In this document: piece by piece, positions 35,723 to 47,558 of the stretch
How the letters are laid out: each line of letters starts with the position of its first letter
Numbering within the stretch: the stretch's first letter is position 1
Source: WLMZ01 sp037139095
GTDB lineage: Bacteria > Actinomycetota > Acidimicrobiia > Acidimicrobiales > Ilumatobacteraceae
Reading direction: 5' to 3'
Assembly (NCBI GenBank): GCA_037139095.1
Contig: JBAXHD010000002.1
Span: 62,001 to 126,000, forward strand
Length of the DNA: 64,000 bases
Notes under the pieces: generated by a model
Told to the model about the DNA's origin: nothing
Databases searched by the model: none
Seen by the model: only the letters and a program-made list of their open reading frames with translations
Program-made: the position numbers and the translations under genes

Positions 35723-37189
35723 ATGACCTCGTCACTCGCTGAGCGGCGCGACTTTCGCGTCGCCGATCTTTCGCTTGCCCCGTTTGGCCGCAAAGAGATT
35801 CACCTCGCCGAACACGAAATGCCTGGCCTGCGCGCGCTGCGCAAGGAATACGGCCCATTGAAGCCACTCAAGGGCGCCCGCATTAGCGGTTCGCTTCATA
35901 TGACCATTCAGACTGCAGTGCTCATCGAGACGCTCGTCGAGTTGGGCGCCGAAGTTCGTTGGGCAAGCTGCAACATCTTCTCTACTCAGGACCACGCGGC
36001 CGCTGCCGTTGCTGTTGGCCCCAGCGGCACCGTCGAGGATCCCCAAGGCGTGCCGGTGTTTGCCTGGAAGGGCGAGACACTCGAGGAGTACTGGTGGTGT
36101 ACCGATCAGATGATGACCTGGCCCGCCGATATCAACGGCCAGCCACAGGGACCCAACATGATCCTCGACGATGGCGGCGATGCAACGTTGTTGGTGCACA
36201 AGGGCGTCGAGTTCGAGAAGTCGGGCGAGGTTCCAGACCCAACGTCGGCGACCAACCCCGAGTTCGCCATCGTGCTGGGTTTGCTCCAGCGCAGCTTGCG
36301 CACTGAGCCCACCAAGTGGACTCAGCTGGCCGCCGGTATTCGGGGCGTCACCGAGGAGACCACCACGGGCGTGATGCGCCTCTACAAGATGTTCGAGCGC
36401 GACGAGTTGTTGTTCCCCGCTATCAACGTGAACGACTCGGTTACCAAGAGCAAGTTCGACAATCTCTACGGCTGTCGCCATTCGCTGGTCGATGCAATCT
36501 GCCGGGCCACCGACGTAATGCTCGCTGGCAAGGTTGCAGTGGTGTGCGGCTATGGCGACGTGGGCAAGGGCTGCGCGCAGGCGTTGCGCGGTCAGGGCTG
36601 TCGCGTTGTGGTGACCGAAGTCGACCCAATCAGCGCTCTGCAGGCCGCAATGGAGGGCTACCAAGTCACCGTGCTCGAAGACGTGGTTTCGTCGGCCGAC
36701 ATCTTTGTGTCGGCAACCGGCAACGACCACATCATCACCGCGGGTCATATGGCCCTCATGAAGCACAACGCGATTGTGTGCAACATTGGTCACTTCGACA
36801 GCGAGATTGATATGGCCGGTCTGGCCCGCAGCGGTGCAAGCCGCGACGAGCTCAAGCCGGGCACCGACCTGTGGACGTTCGACGACGGTCACTCGGTCAT
36901 CGTGTTGGCCGAAGGACGTCTCGTGAACCTTGGTTGCGCCACTGGTCACCCGAGCTTCGTGATGAGCTGCTCGTTCACGAACCAGGTCATTGCGCAGATG
37001 GAGCTCTTCAATAATCTCGCCGACTATCCATTGGGCGTGTACGTGTTACCGAAGAAGCTCGACGAGAAAGTGGCGATGCTGCACCTTGATGCGTTGGGCG
37101 TGAAGCTCACCAAGCTCACCGACGAGCAGGCCGACTACTTGGGCATCGACCCCAGCGGTCCATTCAAGAGCGAGCGTTACCGCTACTAG
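35723..37189 (+). CDS. ahcY: S-adenosylhomocysteine hydrolase
   Basis: A 488-residue enzyme cleaving S-adenosylhomocysteine to adenosine and homocysteine. GSLHMTIQTAVLIETL near residue 54, WASCNIFSTQDHAAAA near 80, VNDSVTKSKFDN near 235 and the NAD-binding GYGDVGKGCAQALRG near 276 are diagnostic, and the C-terminus ends in the expected KSERYRY. A strong GGAGG lies 8 bases ahead of the ATG. The 98-bp upstream gap shows no riboswitch I could recognise. It ends with a long hairpin shared with the convergent gene. Confidence 0.97.
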   Translation: MTSSLAERRDFRVADLSLAPFGRKEIHLAEHEMPGLRALRKEYGPLKPLKGARISGSLHMTIQTAVLIETLVELGAEVRWASCNIFSTQDHAAAAVAVGPSGTVEDPQGVPVFAWKGETLEEYWWCTDQMMTWPADINGQPQGPNMILDDGGDATLLVHKGVEFEKSGEVPDPTSATNPEFAIVLGLLQRSLRTEPTKWTQLAAGIRGVTEETTTGVMRLYKMFERDELLFPAINVNDSVTKSKFDNLYGCRHSLVDAICRATDVMLAGKVAVVCGYGDVGKGCAQALRGQGCRVVVTEVDPISALQAAMEGYQVTVLEDVVSSADIFVSATGNDHIITAGHMALMKHNAIVCNIGHFDSEIDMAGLARSGASRDELKPGTDLWTFDDGHSVIVLAEGRLVNLGCATGHPSFVMSCSFTNQVIAQMELFNNLADYPLGVYVLPKKLDEKVAMLHLDALGVKLTKLTDEQADYLGIDPSGPFKSERYRY

Positions 37190-37220
37190 TAGTCAGCGTG
37201 CTGCGCTGGCAGCACTCTGA

Positions 37221-37269
37221 GTTTGTTGAAGACAATTGGTTGGCGTGCCGCCAATTGTCTTCAACAAAC
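37221..37269. terminator. 19-bp perfect hairpin, copy 1 of a repeated hairpin with shared outer arms
   Basis: The arms GTTTGTTGAAGACAATTGG and its exact complement enclose an 11-base loop, between the convergent ahcY and YczE-like genes. Flanking CTGAG and CTCAG can extend the stem past a two-base bulge. The outer 13 bases of each arm are identical to those of the hairpin at 44960-45008. It probably ends both transcripts. Confidence 0.75.
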
Positions 37270-37271
37270 GC

Positions 37272-37964
37272 TCAGGATCGAGCAGGTGCGGTGCGTGCCT
37301 CGATCTCGCTACGTGTTTGGCGCGGTGGCAGTGCCAGCGGCGGCAACGTGAGTTGTACCAGCGGGCCAATGCCGAACATGAACATCAGCGTGCCGATGCC
37401 CGGTCGCACCCCAAGTGCGAGGCCGCTGATTCCGACGGCCAGTTCGATTGCAGTGCGGGCTCGTCGCACGCTGATGCCGCGGTTCTTGAAGCCCATCATC
37501 AAGCCGTCTCGGGGGCCGGGTCCCAATCCGGCTCCGATGTAGAAGCCAGATCCGATGGCGATGATCACGATGCCAGCCACAAGGTAGATCGCGCGGGGCA
37601 CGAGTCGATCTGTGTCTGGCAGATGGGGAGCGACGAGGTCGACCACAAGGCCGATCTCGAACGCGTTCAAGATGGTGCCAACGCCGGGGCGTTGCTTGAG
37701 CGGAATCCAGAGCAAGAGCAGTAAGAAGCCCACCGCCTCGATAATGACCCCAACCCTGATGCCTGTTTTATGGCTCAGGCCCTGATGCAGCATGTCCCAC
37801 GGCGCTGCGCCGAGATGGGCTTGCAGGATCAGAGCAATGCCAGCGCCAAACAACGCCAGGCCGAATACGCAACGGGCAAGTCGGTTCGCCCAGTCGGCCG
37901 AGACCGAGCTCGGCTCGTATTTGCGAGAGGTTGCGGTGTTACTTGAGAGGACCACGACAAGCAC
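37272..37964 (-). CDS. YczE/YitT-like integral membrane protein
   Basis: A 230-residue membrane protein with five to six helices (for example 32-50, 72-90, 120-145, 165-190). GIALILQAHLGAAPWDMLHQGL near residue 42 and GFYIGAGLGPGPRDGLMMGF near 145 are internal repeats typical of the YczE family, whose biochemical role is unknown. The start taken is GTG at 37964, which lies only 9 bases from a possible start of the divergent ComF gene. Confidence 0.8.
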   Translation of the reverse strand: MLVVVLSSNTATSRKYEPSSVSADWANRLARCVFGLALFGAGIALILQAHLGAAPWDMLHQGLSHKTGIRVGVIIEAVGFLLLLLWIPLKQRPGVGTILNAFEIGLVVDLVAPHLPDTDRLVPRAIYLVAGIVIIAIGSGFYIGAGLGPGPRDGLMMGFKNRGISVRRARTAIELAVGISGLALGVRPGIGTLMFMFGIGPLVQLTLPPLALPPRQTRSEIEARTAPARS

Positions 37965-38012
37965 CGTACAGAAGTGGCCATCGTTGTCACACCCATTTAT
38001 TACAACGGTCGC

Positions 38013-38759
38013 ATGCTGATCAATCGTTGTGCAGGGTGCCGAGAGCCAGGGTTCGAGTTGTGTCGTCGGTGTCAGTTTGCCCTTGCCGCGTCACCGCCCG
38101 TCGTTACCGCGTCTGGCGTCATCGCTGCCACCGAGTTCGTGGGCCTACCGAAGCAGCTCATTATCGGGCTCAAGTTTCGTAATCGTCGTCGCATCGTTCG
38201 CTATTTGGCCGACCAACTCAGTCGCCGTATCGATCCAACGCAGATCGATGTCATCACGTGGGCCCCCACCAGTCGGCGCCGAGCGAACCGCCGCGGCTAC
38301 GACCAAGCCGAGCTTCTGGCGCGAGCTCTCGCTGCCCGTTGGCGCAAGCCGTGTAGGCGCATGCTGTTTCGCCACCATGGTCTGGCACAAACGGGTCTCA
38401 ATCGTGCCGACCGTTTGCATGGGCCGTCGTTCGCCTCGCGTCCCGTGCGCAACCCACCGCGGGTGTTGGTCATCGACGATGTGGTCACCACCGGAGCCAC
38501 GCTGCTCGCAGCGCGCGCAGCGTTGCTTGCCGCAGGTGCTCGCTCGGTGGTGTTGGCAGCGGTGGCGGCTACCCCCGAGAGCTTGCCTCAGGCCAGACCG
38601 GCGAGAATCTCTACCGCTTCTATCGCTGGCGCACAGTCTTCGTCGACCACAACGCCAAAGATGCCCAGCAGTTCGGCGGCGGCCACGTTCGATGGCACAT
38701 CGTCTAAGAAGGCGCACCGGCGTGCATCAGCGTTGAGCCTCGTGAGCGCAAGCTCATAG
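38013..38759 (+). CDS. comF: ComF-family phosphoribosyltransferase
   Basis: A protein of about 248 residues: an N-terminal zinc-finger-like CAGCREPGFELCRRC, then LKFRNRRRIVRYLA near 45, WAPTSRRRANRRGYDQAELLARAL near 82-105, and the PRPP loop VLVIDDVVTTGATLLAA near 150. ComF proteins take part in DNA uptake or nucleotide salvage. The domain proper ends near base 38590; the last 56 codons run antisense through the 3' end of the HAD gene and look like read-through of an open frame. A GTG at 37974 is an alternative start. Confidence 0.85.
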   Translation: MLINRCAGCREPGFELCRRCQFALAASPPVVTASGVIAATEFVGLPKQLIIGLKFRNRRRIVRYLADQLSRRIDPTQIDVITWAPTSRRRANRRGYDQAELLARALAARWRKPCRRMLFRHHGLAQTGLNRADRLHGPSFASRPVRNPPRVLVIDDVVTTGATLLAARAALLAAGARSVVLAAVAATPESLPQARPARISTASIAGAQSSSTTTPKMPSSSAAATFDGTSSKKAHRRASALSLVSASS

Positions 38760-39259
38760 ATGGCTGCATTGGGCTTACGTAGTCCCACCTCGTGGCTGTC
38801 GACAATGTCGTCGAACAAGGTGTCATAGTCGAGCACCGACCTCCAATGCTCGCGAAACTCACGCACGTTGTTGGTGAGAATCGACGTGCGCAGCCCGGCG
38901 GCGCGCAAGCGCACCACCAAATCAATCATTGGCTCGTTGGGCTGAAACGTGATGGCCGGTGCGCCGGGCTTGGCATCGGCAGGGGGCTCGGGAAGCTCAA
39001 TACCAAGCTCGGCCAAGCCAATGCGGTTGAGGCGACGAACCTCATCAAATGCAATCTCGCCTCGCTCGAGGCGATGCCACGGATGGTCGTTGTCGGCGCC
39101 GTAATCACCCATGAACACCCGCAGTGCTGCTTGGGCCTTATCGGCAGGAAATCGCCGCACCAAATCGCTCTGGCGGCCGTTACTCATGAGCACCCCGCCA
39201 AGGTCGAAGATGACAGTGTCGATTTGGCGGGCGCTGCTGCTGGTCACGCCAGACATCAT
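38588..39259 (-). CDS. HAD-superfamily hydrolase (subfamily IA)
   Basis: A 223-residue HAD phosphatase-like protein. Motif I is VIFDLGGVLM near residue 15 (the usual second Asp is replaced by Gly, as in the epoxide hydrolase-like/YihX branch), motif II is SILTNN near 125, motif III the Lys of GLRKPNAAIYELAL near 160 and motif IV FLDDVPSN near 184. The substrate is unknown. It converges on comF with an overlap of 172 bases and diverges from secA across 46 bp. Confidence 0.87.
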   Translation of the reverse strand: MMSGVTSSSARQIDTVIFDLGGVLMSNGRQSDLVRRFPADKAQAALRVFMGDYGADNDHPWHRLERGEIAFDEVRRLNRIGLAELGIELPEPPADAKPGAPAITFQPNEPMIDLVVRLRAAGLRTSILTNNVREFREHWRSVLDYDTLFDDIVDSHEVGLRKPNAAIYELALTRLNADARRCAFLDDVPSNVAAAELLGIFGVVVDEDCAPAIEAVEILAGLA

Positions 39260-39305
39260 GTCTCACAGCACCCGTCGCCACCGAACCGATAGGATCTCGA
39301 CTCGC

Positions 39306-42098
<2,793 letters not shown>

Positions 42099-42119
42099 GC
42101 ACCCAACACCCCACCACCC

Positions 42120-43220
42120 ATGCGCGACTTCTCCGACGACATCAAGGATCTGCGACGCCGCCTCGGCGAAGCAGAGGCCTACCTCAAGATCAGCGACAAG
42201 CGTGCCCGTCTGGGCGAGCTTGAGCTCGAGGTGTCGCGCCCCGACCTGTGGGACGACCAAGAGTTGGCCAAGAAGGTCAACGGCGAGTACGCAAATGTGA
42301 AGAGTGACATCGACACCTTCGATGGCCTCTCCAGCGACATCGCCGATACCGAGCTGTTGCATGAAATGGCCCGTGAGGTCGACGATGCCAGTCAAGAGCC
42401 CGAGCTGGTCGATGCCATCGCCAAGACAGCGTCCACGTTGCAGCAACTCGAGATGCGCAGCTTGTTCACCGGCGAGCACGACGAACTCGATTGCATCGTG
42501 CAGATCAACGCCAAAGACGGCGGCGTCGATGCTCAGGACTGGAGCGAGATTCTGCTGCGCATGTACGGCCGCTGGGCCGAGCGCCACGGATTCGGCTTCG
42601 AGGTCGACGGCATTTCCGAAGGCACCGAAGCCGGCATTCTCTCAGCAGAGTTCACGCTCACGGGTCGCTACGCATATGGGCTGATGACCAGCGAGCGCGG
42701 CACGCATCGTTTGGTTCGTATTAGCCCGTTCGATAACCAAGGGCGACGCCAGACCAGCTTTGCGGCGGTTCAGGTGTGGCCAGTGCTCGAAGATCCCGAT
42801 GTCGATCTCAACGAATCTGATGTTCGCATGGAAGTCTTTCGGGCCAGTGGCGCCGGTGGCCAGCACGTGAACAAGACATCCTCCGCTGTGCGACTCATCC
42901 ATGAGCCCACCGGTCTGGTCTCGAGTTCGCAAGAAGAACGCAGCCAGTTGCAGAACCGCGAAAAGGCGATGAACCGTTTGCGCACCATGCTCGCTGCCAG
43001 GGTTGAAGAAGAGCGCCAGGTCGAGATGGATCGCATCGCCGGGCGTCAAGCACAGGTGGGCTGGGGCAGTCAGATTCGTAGCTACGTGCTGCAGCCCTAC
43101 CAAATGGTGAAAGACCTTCGCACCGAGGTCGAGTCGGGCAACGTGGCCGCAGTGCTCGACGGCGATCTCGATGTGTTCATGGAGGGTTACCTCCAGCATC
43201 GCCGCCGCTCGCAAGAGTGA
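42120..43220 (+). CDS. prfB: Peptide chain release factor 2
   Basis: A 366-residue release factor. The codon-recognition tripeptide SPF (RISPFDNQGRRQTSF near residue 200) marks RF2, which reads UGA and UAA, and the GGQ loop ASGAGGQHVNKTSS is near 243. The whole protein is in one frame, so the programmed +1 frameshift found in many prfB genes is absent. It starts 21 bases after secA. ftsE and ftsX follow, an order also known in mycobacteria. Confidence 0.96.
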   Translation: MRDFSDDIKDLRRRLGEAEAYLKISDKRARLGELELEVSRPDLWDDQELAKKVNGEYANVKSDIDTFDGLSSDIADTELLHEMAREVDDASQEPELVDAIAKTASTLQQLEMRSLFTGEHDELDCIVQINAKDGGVDAQDWSEILLRMYGRWAERHGFGFEVDGISEGTEAGILSAEFTLTGRYAYGLMTSERGTHRLVRISPFDNQGRRQTSFAAVQVWPVLEDPDVDLNESDVRMEVFRASGAGGQHVNKTSSAVRLIHEPTGLVSSSQEERSQLQNREKAMNRLRTMLAARVEEERQVEMDRIAGRQAQVGWGSQIRSYVLQPYQMVKDLRTEVESGNVAAVLDGDLDVFMEGYLQHRRRSQE

Positions 43221-43302
43221 CCTCCTTGGCCCGCCGGGCACTGGTAGGTTTTGCTGTCCGCGGGCGGCAGACACGTACGCATTCCACTTCCGAGGAGCCA
43301 GA

Positions 43303-43980
43303 TTGATACGCCTCGAGAACGTCACCAAGATTTACAACTCAGAAGTCACCGCCCTGCGCGACGCCACCTTCGATGTTGCCAAGGGCGAATTCGTTTTTCT
43401 TGTTGGACCATCAGGCTCGGGTAAGTCGACCTTGTTGCGCATGATGAACCGCCAGGAGAGTCCCGAAAAGGGTGCTGTCTGGGTTGCCGGACGCGACATC
43501 AACGAGATGCCCGATAGCAAGGTGCCGCATCTGCGGCGCAACATCGGCAACATCTTTCAGGACTACAAGCTGTTGCTCAACAAGACCGTGCACGAAAACG
43601 TGGCCTTCGCCCTCGAAGTGATCGGCCGCCCCAAGCACGTGATCCGCCAACAGGTTCCGGCCGTGCTCGACCTTGTGGGACTCACGGGCAAAGAAGATCG
43701 CTTTCCCCACCAGTTGTCTGGTGGCGAGCAGCAGCGTGTGTCAATTGCGCGGGCCTTCGTGAACCGTCCACTCATCTTGCTTGCCGACGAGCCCACCGGA
43801 AACCTCGACCCCGCTACCGGCGAGGGCATCATGCGCTTGCTGGATCGAATCAACAAGACCGGCACCACTGTGGTGATGGCCACGCACGACCAACGCATTG
43901 TGAACATGATGCGCAAACGCGTGATCCAAATGGACCGCGGCATTATCGTGCGCGACCAGGCTCGCGGAGTGTACGAATAA
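43303..43980 (+). CDS. ftsE: Cell division ABC transporter ATP-binding protein FtsE
   Basis: A 225-residue ABC ATPase that with FtsX controls peptidoglycan hydrolases at the septum. IRLENVTKIYNSEVTAL starts the fold, Walker A GPSGSGKST is near residue 37, the signature LSGGEQQR near 138 and Walker B LILLADEPTGNLD near 157. I take the TTG start because GAGGAG lies 7 bases before it and the protein begins exactly where FtsE should; an upstream in-frame codon lies in prfB. The stop overlaps the ftsX ATG by one base. Confidence 0.95.
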   Translation: MIRLENVTKIYNSEVTALRDATFDVAKGEFVFLVGPSGSGKSTLLRMMNRQESPEKGAVWVAGRDINEMPDSKVPHLRRNIGNIFQDYKLLLNKTVHENVAFALEVIGRPKHVIRQQVPAVLDLVGLTGKEDRFPHQLSGGEQQRVSIARAFVNRPLILLADEPTGNLDPATGEGIMRLLDRINKTGTTVVMATHDQRIVNMMRKRVIQMDRGIIVRDQARGVYE

Positions 43981-44885
43981 TGCTGTCTCGCCTTGCCTAT
44001 ACGTTCCGCGAGACCGGTGCCAGTCTGCGGCGCAATATCACGCTCACGGTGGCGGCCATCCTCACCAGCGCAGTGTCGTTGTTCTTGGTTGGAGGCACGT
44101 TCTTGGTGCAACGCGGCTTCGACAACCTGCTCTCGAAATGGGCCGGTGGCGTGCAGATGATCGTGTACGTGAGCCCCACCGCCACCCCCGATCAGGTAGC
44201 CAACATCAAGAGCGCGCTTGAGTCGAGTCCAACAGTTGTCGACGTCGGCAAACTCGAGTACCTCAACTTCGAGCAGTCGCTTGCCGAGGCAAAGCGGTTG
44301 CTGGCCGCCGACCCCACCACGTTTCGGTTGCTCAATGAAGCCAACCTGCCCACCGAGTTCAAGGTTGTTCCCAAAGCCGGTCAGCTGAACGTGCTGGTTC
44401 AACTCTCCAACGGATTTGCCGAAGTACCCAAGGTGCAAAAGGTGGTGCTTGCGCGCGATCAAGTCGAACAGATCAGCAAGCTTCGCGACTTCGTGCAAAC
44501 CGTCACCGTGGGTTTGTCGGTGCTGCTTCTGGTTGGCGCGCTCATCTTGATTTGGACCACGATTCGCACGGCGATGTTTGCCCGTCGCCGCGAGATCGAA
44601 GTGATGAAGCTGGTCGGTGCCACCAACTGGTTCATCCGAATACCGTTCATGCTCGAAGGGCTCATTCAGGGGCTCATCGGGGCGCTGATGTCGTGTGGCT
44701 TCCTGCTGTTCTTTAACCGACTGTGGACCCATGGCGTGGTCAAGCTCAAGGGCGATAACGGGTTCATTGCCTTGGTGGTGAGCAACAGCTTTTTGAACAT
44801 GGTGATGTTGCTTGTGGTGCTGTTCGGCATGGCCGCTGGCGCTATCGCGTCGGGCGTTGCCGCCAGTCGCTTCCTCGACGTGTAA
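43980..44885 (+). CDS. ftsX: Cell division protein FtsX
   Basis: A 301-residue membrane partner of FtsE. An N-terminal helix (about 22-44) precedes an extracytoplasmic loop (about 50-165) and three more helices (about 172-195, 222-245, 270-292). FRETGASLRRNITLTVAAILT and RRREIEVMKLVGATNWFIRIPF near 202 are typical FtsX segments. The ATG shares one base with the ftsE stop. A 19-bp tandem repeat and a hairpin terminator follow. Confidence 0.95.
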   Translation: MLSRLAYTFRETGASLRRNITLTVAAILTSAVSLFLVGGTFLVQRGFDNLLSKWAGGVQMIVYVSPTATPDQVANIKSALESSPTVVDVGKLEYLNFEQSLAEAKRLLAADPTTFRLLNEANLPTEFKVVPKAGQLNVLVQLSNGFAEVPKVQKVVLARDQVEQISKLRDFVQTVTVGLSVLLLVGALILIWTTIRTAMFARRREIEVMKLVGATNWFIRIPFMLEGLIQGLIGALMSCGFLLFFNRLWTHGVVKLKGDNGFIALVVSNSFLNMVMLLVVLFGMAAGAIASGVAASRFLDV

Positions 44886-44887
44886 TA

Positions 44888-44963
44888 CATCGACCCCCTC
44901 GCATTCCATCGACCCCCTCGCATTCCATCGACCCTCGCGCATTTCATCGACCATCCTCGGTTT
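44888..44963. repeat. 19-bp tandem repeat, about 4 units
   Basis: Starting 2 bases after the ftsX stop, the unit CATCGACCCCCTCGCATTC occurs exactly twice (44888-44906 and 44907-44925), then once with changes (44926-44944), and then a partial fourth unit beginning CATCGACC (44945 on) that merges into the hairpin arm. No open frame or promoter is evident in it. Confidence 0.85.
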
Positions 44964-45013
44964 GTTGAAGACCTTTGGTCGACCCTTGACCAAAAGTCTT
45001 CAACAAACTTTTT
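44960..45013 (+). terminator. 21-bp hairpin plus T-run after ftsX, copy 2 of the repeated hairpin
   Basis: The arms at 44960-44980 and 44988-45008 pair over 21 positions with one mismatch around a 7-base loop, and five T residues follow directly. This is a good rho-independent terminator for the prfB-ftsE-ftsX transcript. Its outer arms GTTTGTTGAAGAC and GTCTTCAACAAAC are identical to those at 37221-37269, while the inner stem and loop differ. Confidence 0.85.
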
Positions 45014-45085
45014 GGTGGCGGGGGATGTGGCGGGGGCAGTGGGTCGATCGGGGCAACCGACGGCACATGTTCTAGTTTCGGTGCC

Positions 45086-45943
<858 letters not shown>

Positions 45944-45959
45944 CGTTGGAGGCATCAGC

Positions 45960-45983
45960 ACTTTGTGACTCAGATCACAAAGT
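45960..45983. promoter_or_regulatory. CRP/FNR-type operator palindrome
   Basis: Two perfect 9-base arms, ACTTTGTGA and TCACAAAGT, are separated by six bases, giving the TGTGA-N6-TCACA core of a CRP-family site. It lies 16 bases after the enoyl-CoA hydratase gene and 104 bases before the small gene that precedes the truncated globin, where it could activate or repress that pair. Confidence 0.75.
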
Positions 45984-46086
45984 ACTGAGGGTGAATCCGC
46001 CGCTCCGACTCGTCTATCGCCATGAGAGAACGCCAGACTGTCGGCCATAGCTGCGAGAGATAAGGCAGCGTCTCAAGGAGAGACTG

Positions 46087-46284
46087 ATGATCACATTGTT
46101 GAGCAACCGAATCGAATCTGGCGATGTCATCGAACTCGATCGAGATGGCCTGTGGATTTCGGCGATTGTGCTGTTGGCCACTGACGAGGCGATCATTCTC
46201 GATGCCTGCGATGATTCGACACCGTTCTTGATCCGCCCGATCGACCTCGTGCGTTATCGCGTGTTTCGCCCCGAAGCAGCCTGA
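46087..46284 (+). CDS. Small hypothetical protein (65 aa)
   Basis: I do not recognise this 65-residue acidic protein. It reads as a small all-beta domain: alternating hydrophobic strands GDVIELDRDGLWISAIVLL, EAIILDAC and FLIRPIDLVRYRVF, without membrane segment or signal peptide. A good AAGGAG site lies 8 bases before the ATG, which argues that it is a real gene. It is preceded by the CRP-type palindrome and followed after 24 bases by a truncated haemoglobin gene, so the two are probably co-expressed. Confidence 0.72.
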   Translation: MITLLSNRIESGDVIELDRDGLWISAIVLLATDEAIILDACDDSTPFLIRPIDLVRYRVFRPEAA

Positions 46285-46308
46285 CGCTACGGCGTAGGCT
46301 GCGTGGCA

Positions 46309-46740
46309 ATGCCGAACGACGCCGAATCCGAATCCATCTCCGTTTTTGACACCGTCGGCGGAATGGCCTTCTTCGAACGGCTTGTCGATCACTTTTACGC
46401 CGGCGTTCAGACCGACGATGTGCTGGCCCCGTTGTATCCCGAGGCGCCCGACTTCTCCGGAGCTCGTCATCGGCTCACGCTGTTCTTAGCTCAGTATTGG
46501 GGCGGGCCGACCACCTACGCCGAAGAGCGCGGACATCCCAAGCTGCGGATGCGGCATTTTCCATTTCCGGTGGGCCCGCTGCAACGCGACCACTGGATGC
46601 TGCACATGGCCAATGCCGTGAAACTCAGCGGTGCCTCGCCCGAGATCGAGCAGACCTTGATTGATTATTTCGTGCGTGCGGCCGAGCACCTGCGCAACGA
46701 CACAGGGTTGCCGATTAGCAGTGCCAACTACCCGCGCTGA
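46309..46740 (+). CDS. glbO: Group II truncated haemoglobin
   Basis: A 143-residue 2-on-2 globin. VFDTVGGMAFFERLVDHFYAGV near residues 14-33 is helix A/B, FLAQYWGGPTTYAEERGHPKLRMRHFPF near 62-90 contains the Tyr at CD1 and the proximal His at F8, and DHWMLHMANAV has the Trp at G8 that defines group II. Such globins bind O2 and handle NO or peroxide. A GTG at 46303 is an alternative start. The CRP-type site upstream suggests redox or respiratory control. Confidence 0.92.
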   Translation: MPNDAESESISVFDTVGGMAFFERLVDHFYAGVQTDDVLAPLYPEAPDFSGARHRLTLFLAQYWGGPTTYAEERGHPKLRMRHFPFPVGPLQRDHWMLHMANAVKLSGASPEIEQTLIDYFVRAAEHLRNDTGLPISSANYPR

Positions 46741-46750
46741 GCACTTGGCA

Positions 46751-47548
46751 TCAGCGCCGAAGCGCGTAACACGCAATCGCTGCGGCGGCGGCGGCATTGA
46801 GCGAGTCGACGCCAGCCGCCATGGCAATCGTTGCGCGAAGGCTGGCGGCGTCGAGTAGTTCGTCGCTGAGTCCGGTGCGCTCGGCGCCCAACAGCAGCAT
46901 CACTGGTTGGTGCGTGGCCGGAAGCACGCAGTTGAGAGGCATGGCATCGTCGGCCAACGCAAGTGCAACCACGAGCGTGCCACTATCGCGGGCTGCGCGC
47001 ACGGTGTCGACCAACGACTCGCTGCGGGCGAAGGGCAGCACGAACGACGTACCCATTGAGACGCGCAATGCTCGGCGAGCAAGCGGATCGGCGCTGGTGC
47101 GATCGAGCAGGAGCCCGTTCCAGCCGAGCGCCGAAGCACTGCGCACCACGGTGCCGATGTTCACGGGATTGTCTACGGCCTCGAGGGCAACGATGCGCTT
47201 GCCTCGAGTAAGCGCCCTGGGATCAAGCGGTGGTGGCCGTCGAAATAGCGCAACGATAGACAGCGGCACGCCGAGGCCCATGCCTGCGCGGCGGATGTCT
47301 TCGGTGCCTGCGTACTGCTCGACATTGGCATCGAAGCGCTGAGTCACTGGCGGGGGAGCGGCAACATCGAAGAATGCCATCACGGCTTCGTAGCCGGCGT
47401 CGAGCGCGCGACCGACCACGAGGTCGCCCTCGGCAACGAAGAGTCCGGCGCCGGTTTGCTCTCGCCGATCGGCGCGAGTGTTGATGCCGCGCTCGCGCAT
47501 GCGGAACTGGGCAATGCGCGGGTCATCGGGGTGATCGATGACGATCAT
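46751..47548 (-). CDS. TrmH/SpoU-family RNA 2'-O-methyltransferase
   Basis: A 265-residue SPOUT methylase. Motif 1 is NPVNIGTVVRSASALGWNGLLLD near residue 128 (NPGNxG is more usual), motif 2 LLLGAERTGLSDELL near 218 and motif 3 TIAMAAGVDSLNAAAAAAI near 240, forming the trefoil knot that binds SAM. An N-terminal substrate-binding region (about 1-105) is present. The target RNA site is unknown. It lies 10 bases downstream of menB on the same strand and is convergent with the globin gene. Confidence 0.9.
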   Translation of the reverse strand: MIVIDHPDDPRIAQFRMRERGINTRADRREQTGAGLFVAEGDLVVGRALDAGYEAVMAFFDVAAPPPVTQRFDANVEQYAGTEDIRRAGMGLGVPLSIVALFRRPPPLDPRALTRGKRIVALEAVDNPVNIGTVVRSASALGWNGLLLDRTSADPLARRALRVSMGTSFVLPFARSESLVDTVRAARDSGTLVVALALADDAMPLNCVLPATHQPVMLLLGAERTGLSDELLDAASLRATIAMAAGVDSLNAAAAAAIACYALRR

Positions 47549-47558
47549 GTAGCGGCCG

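Noticed and set aside
42120..42260. Programmed frameshift in prfB
   Set aside because: The gene is read in a single frame with no in-frame UGA near codon 25, so no frameshift is needed.
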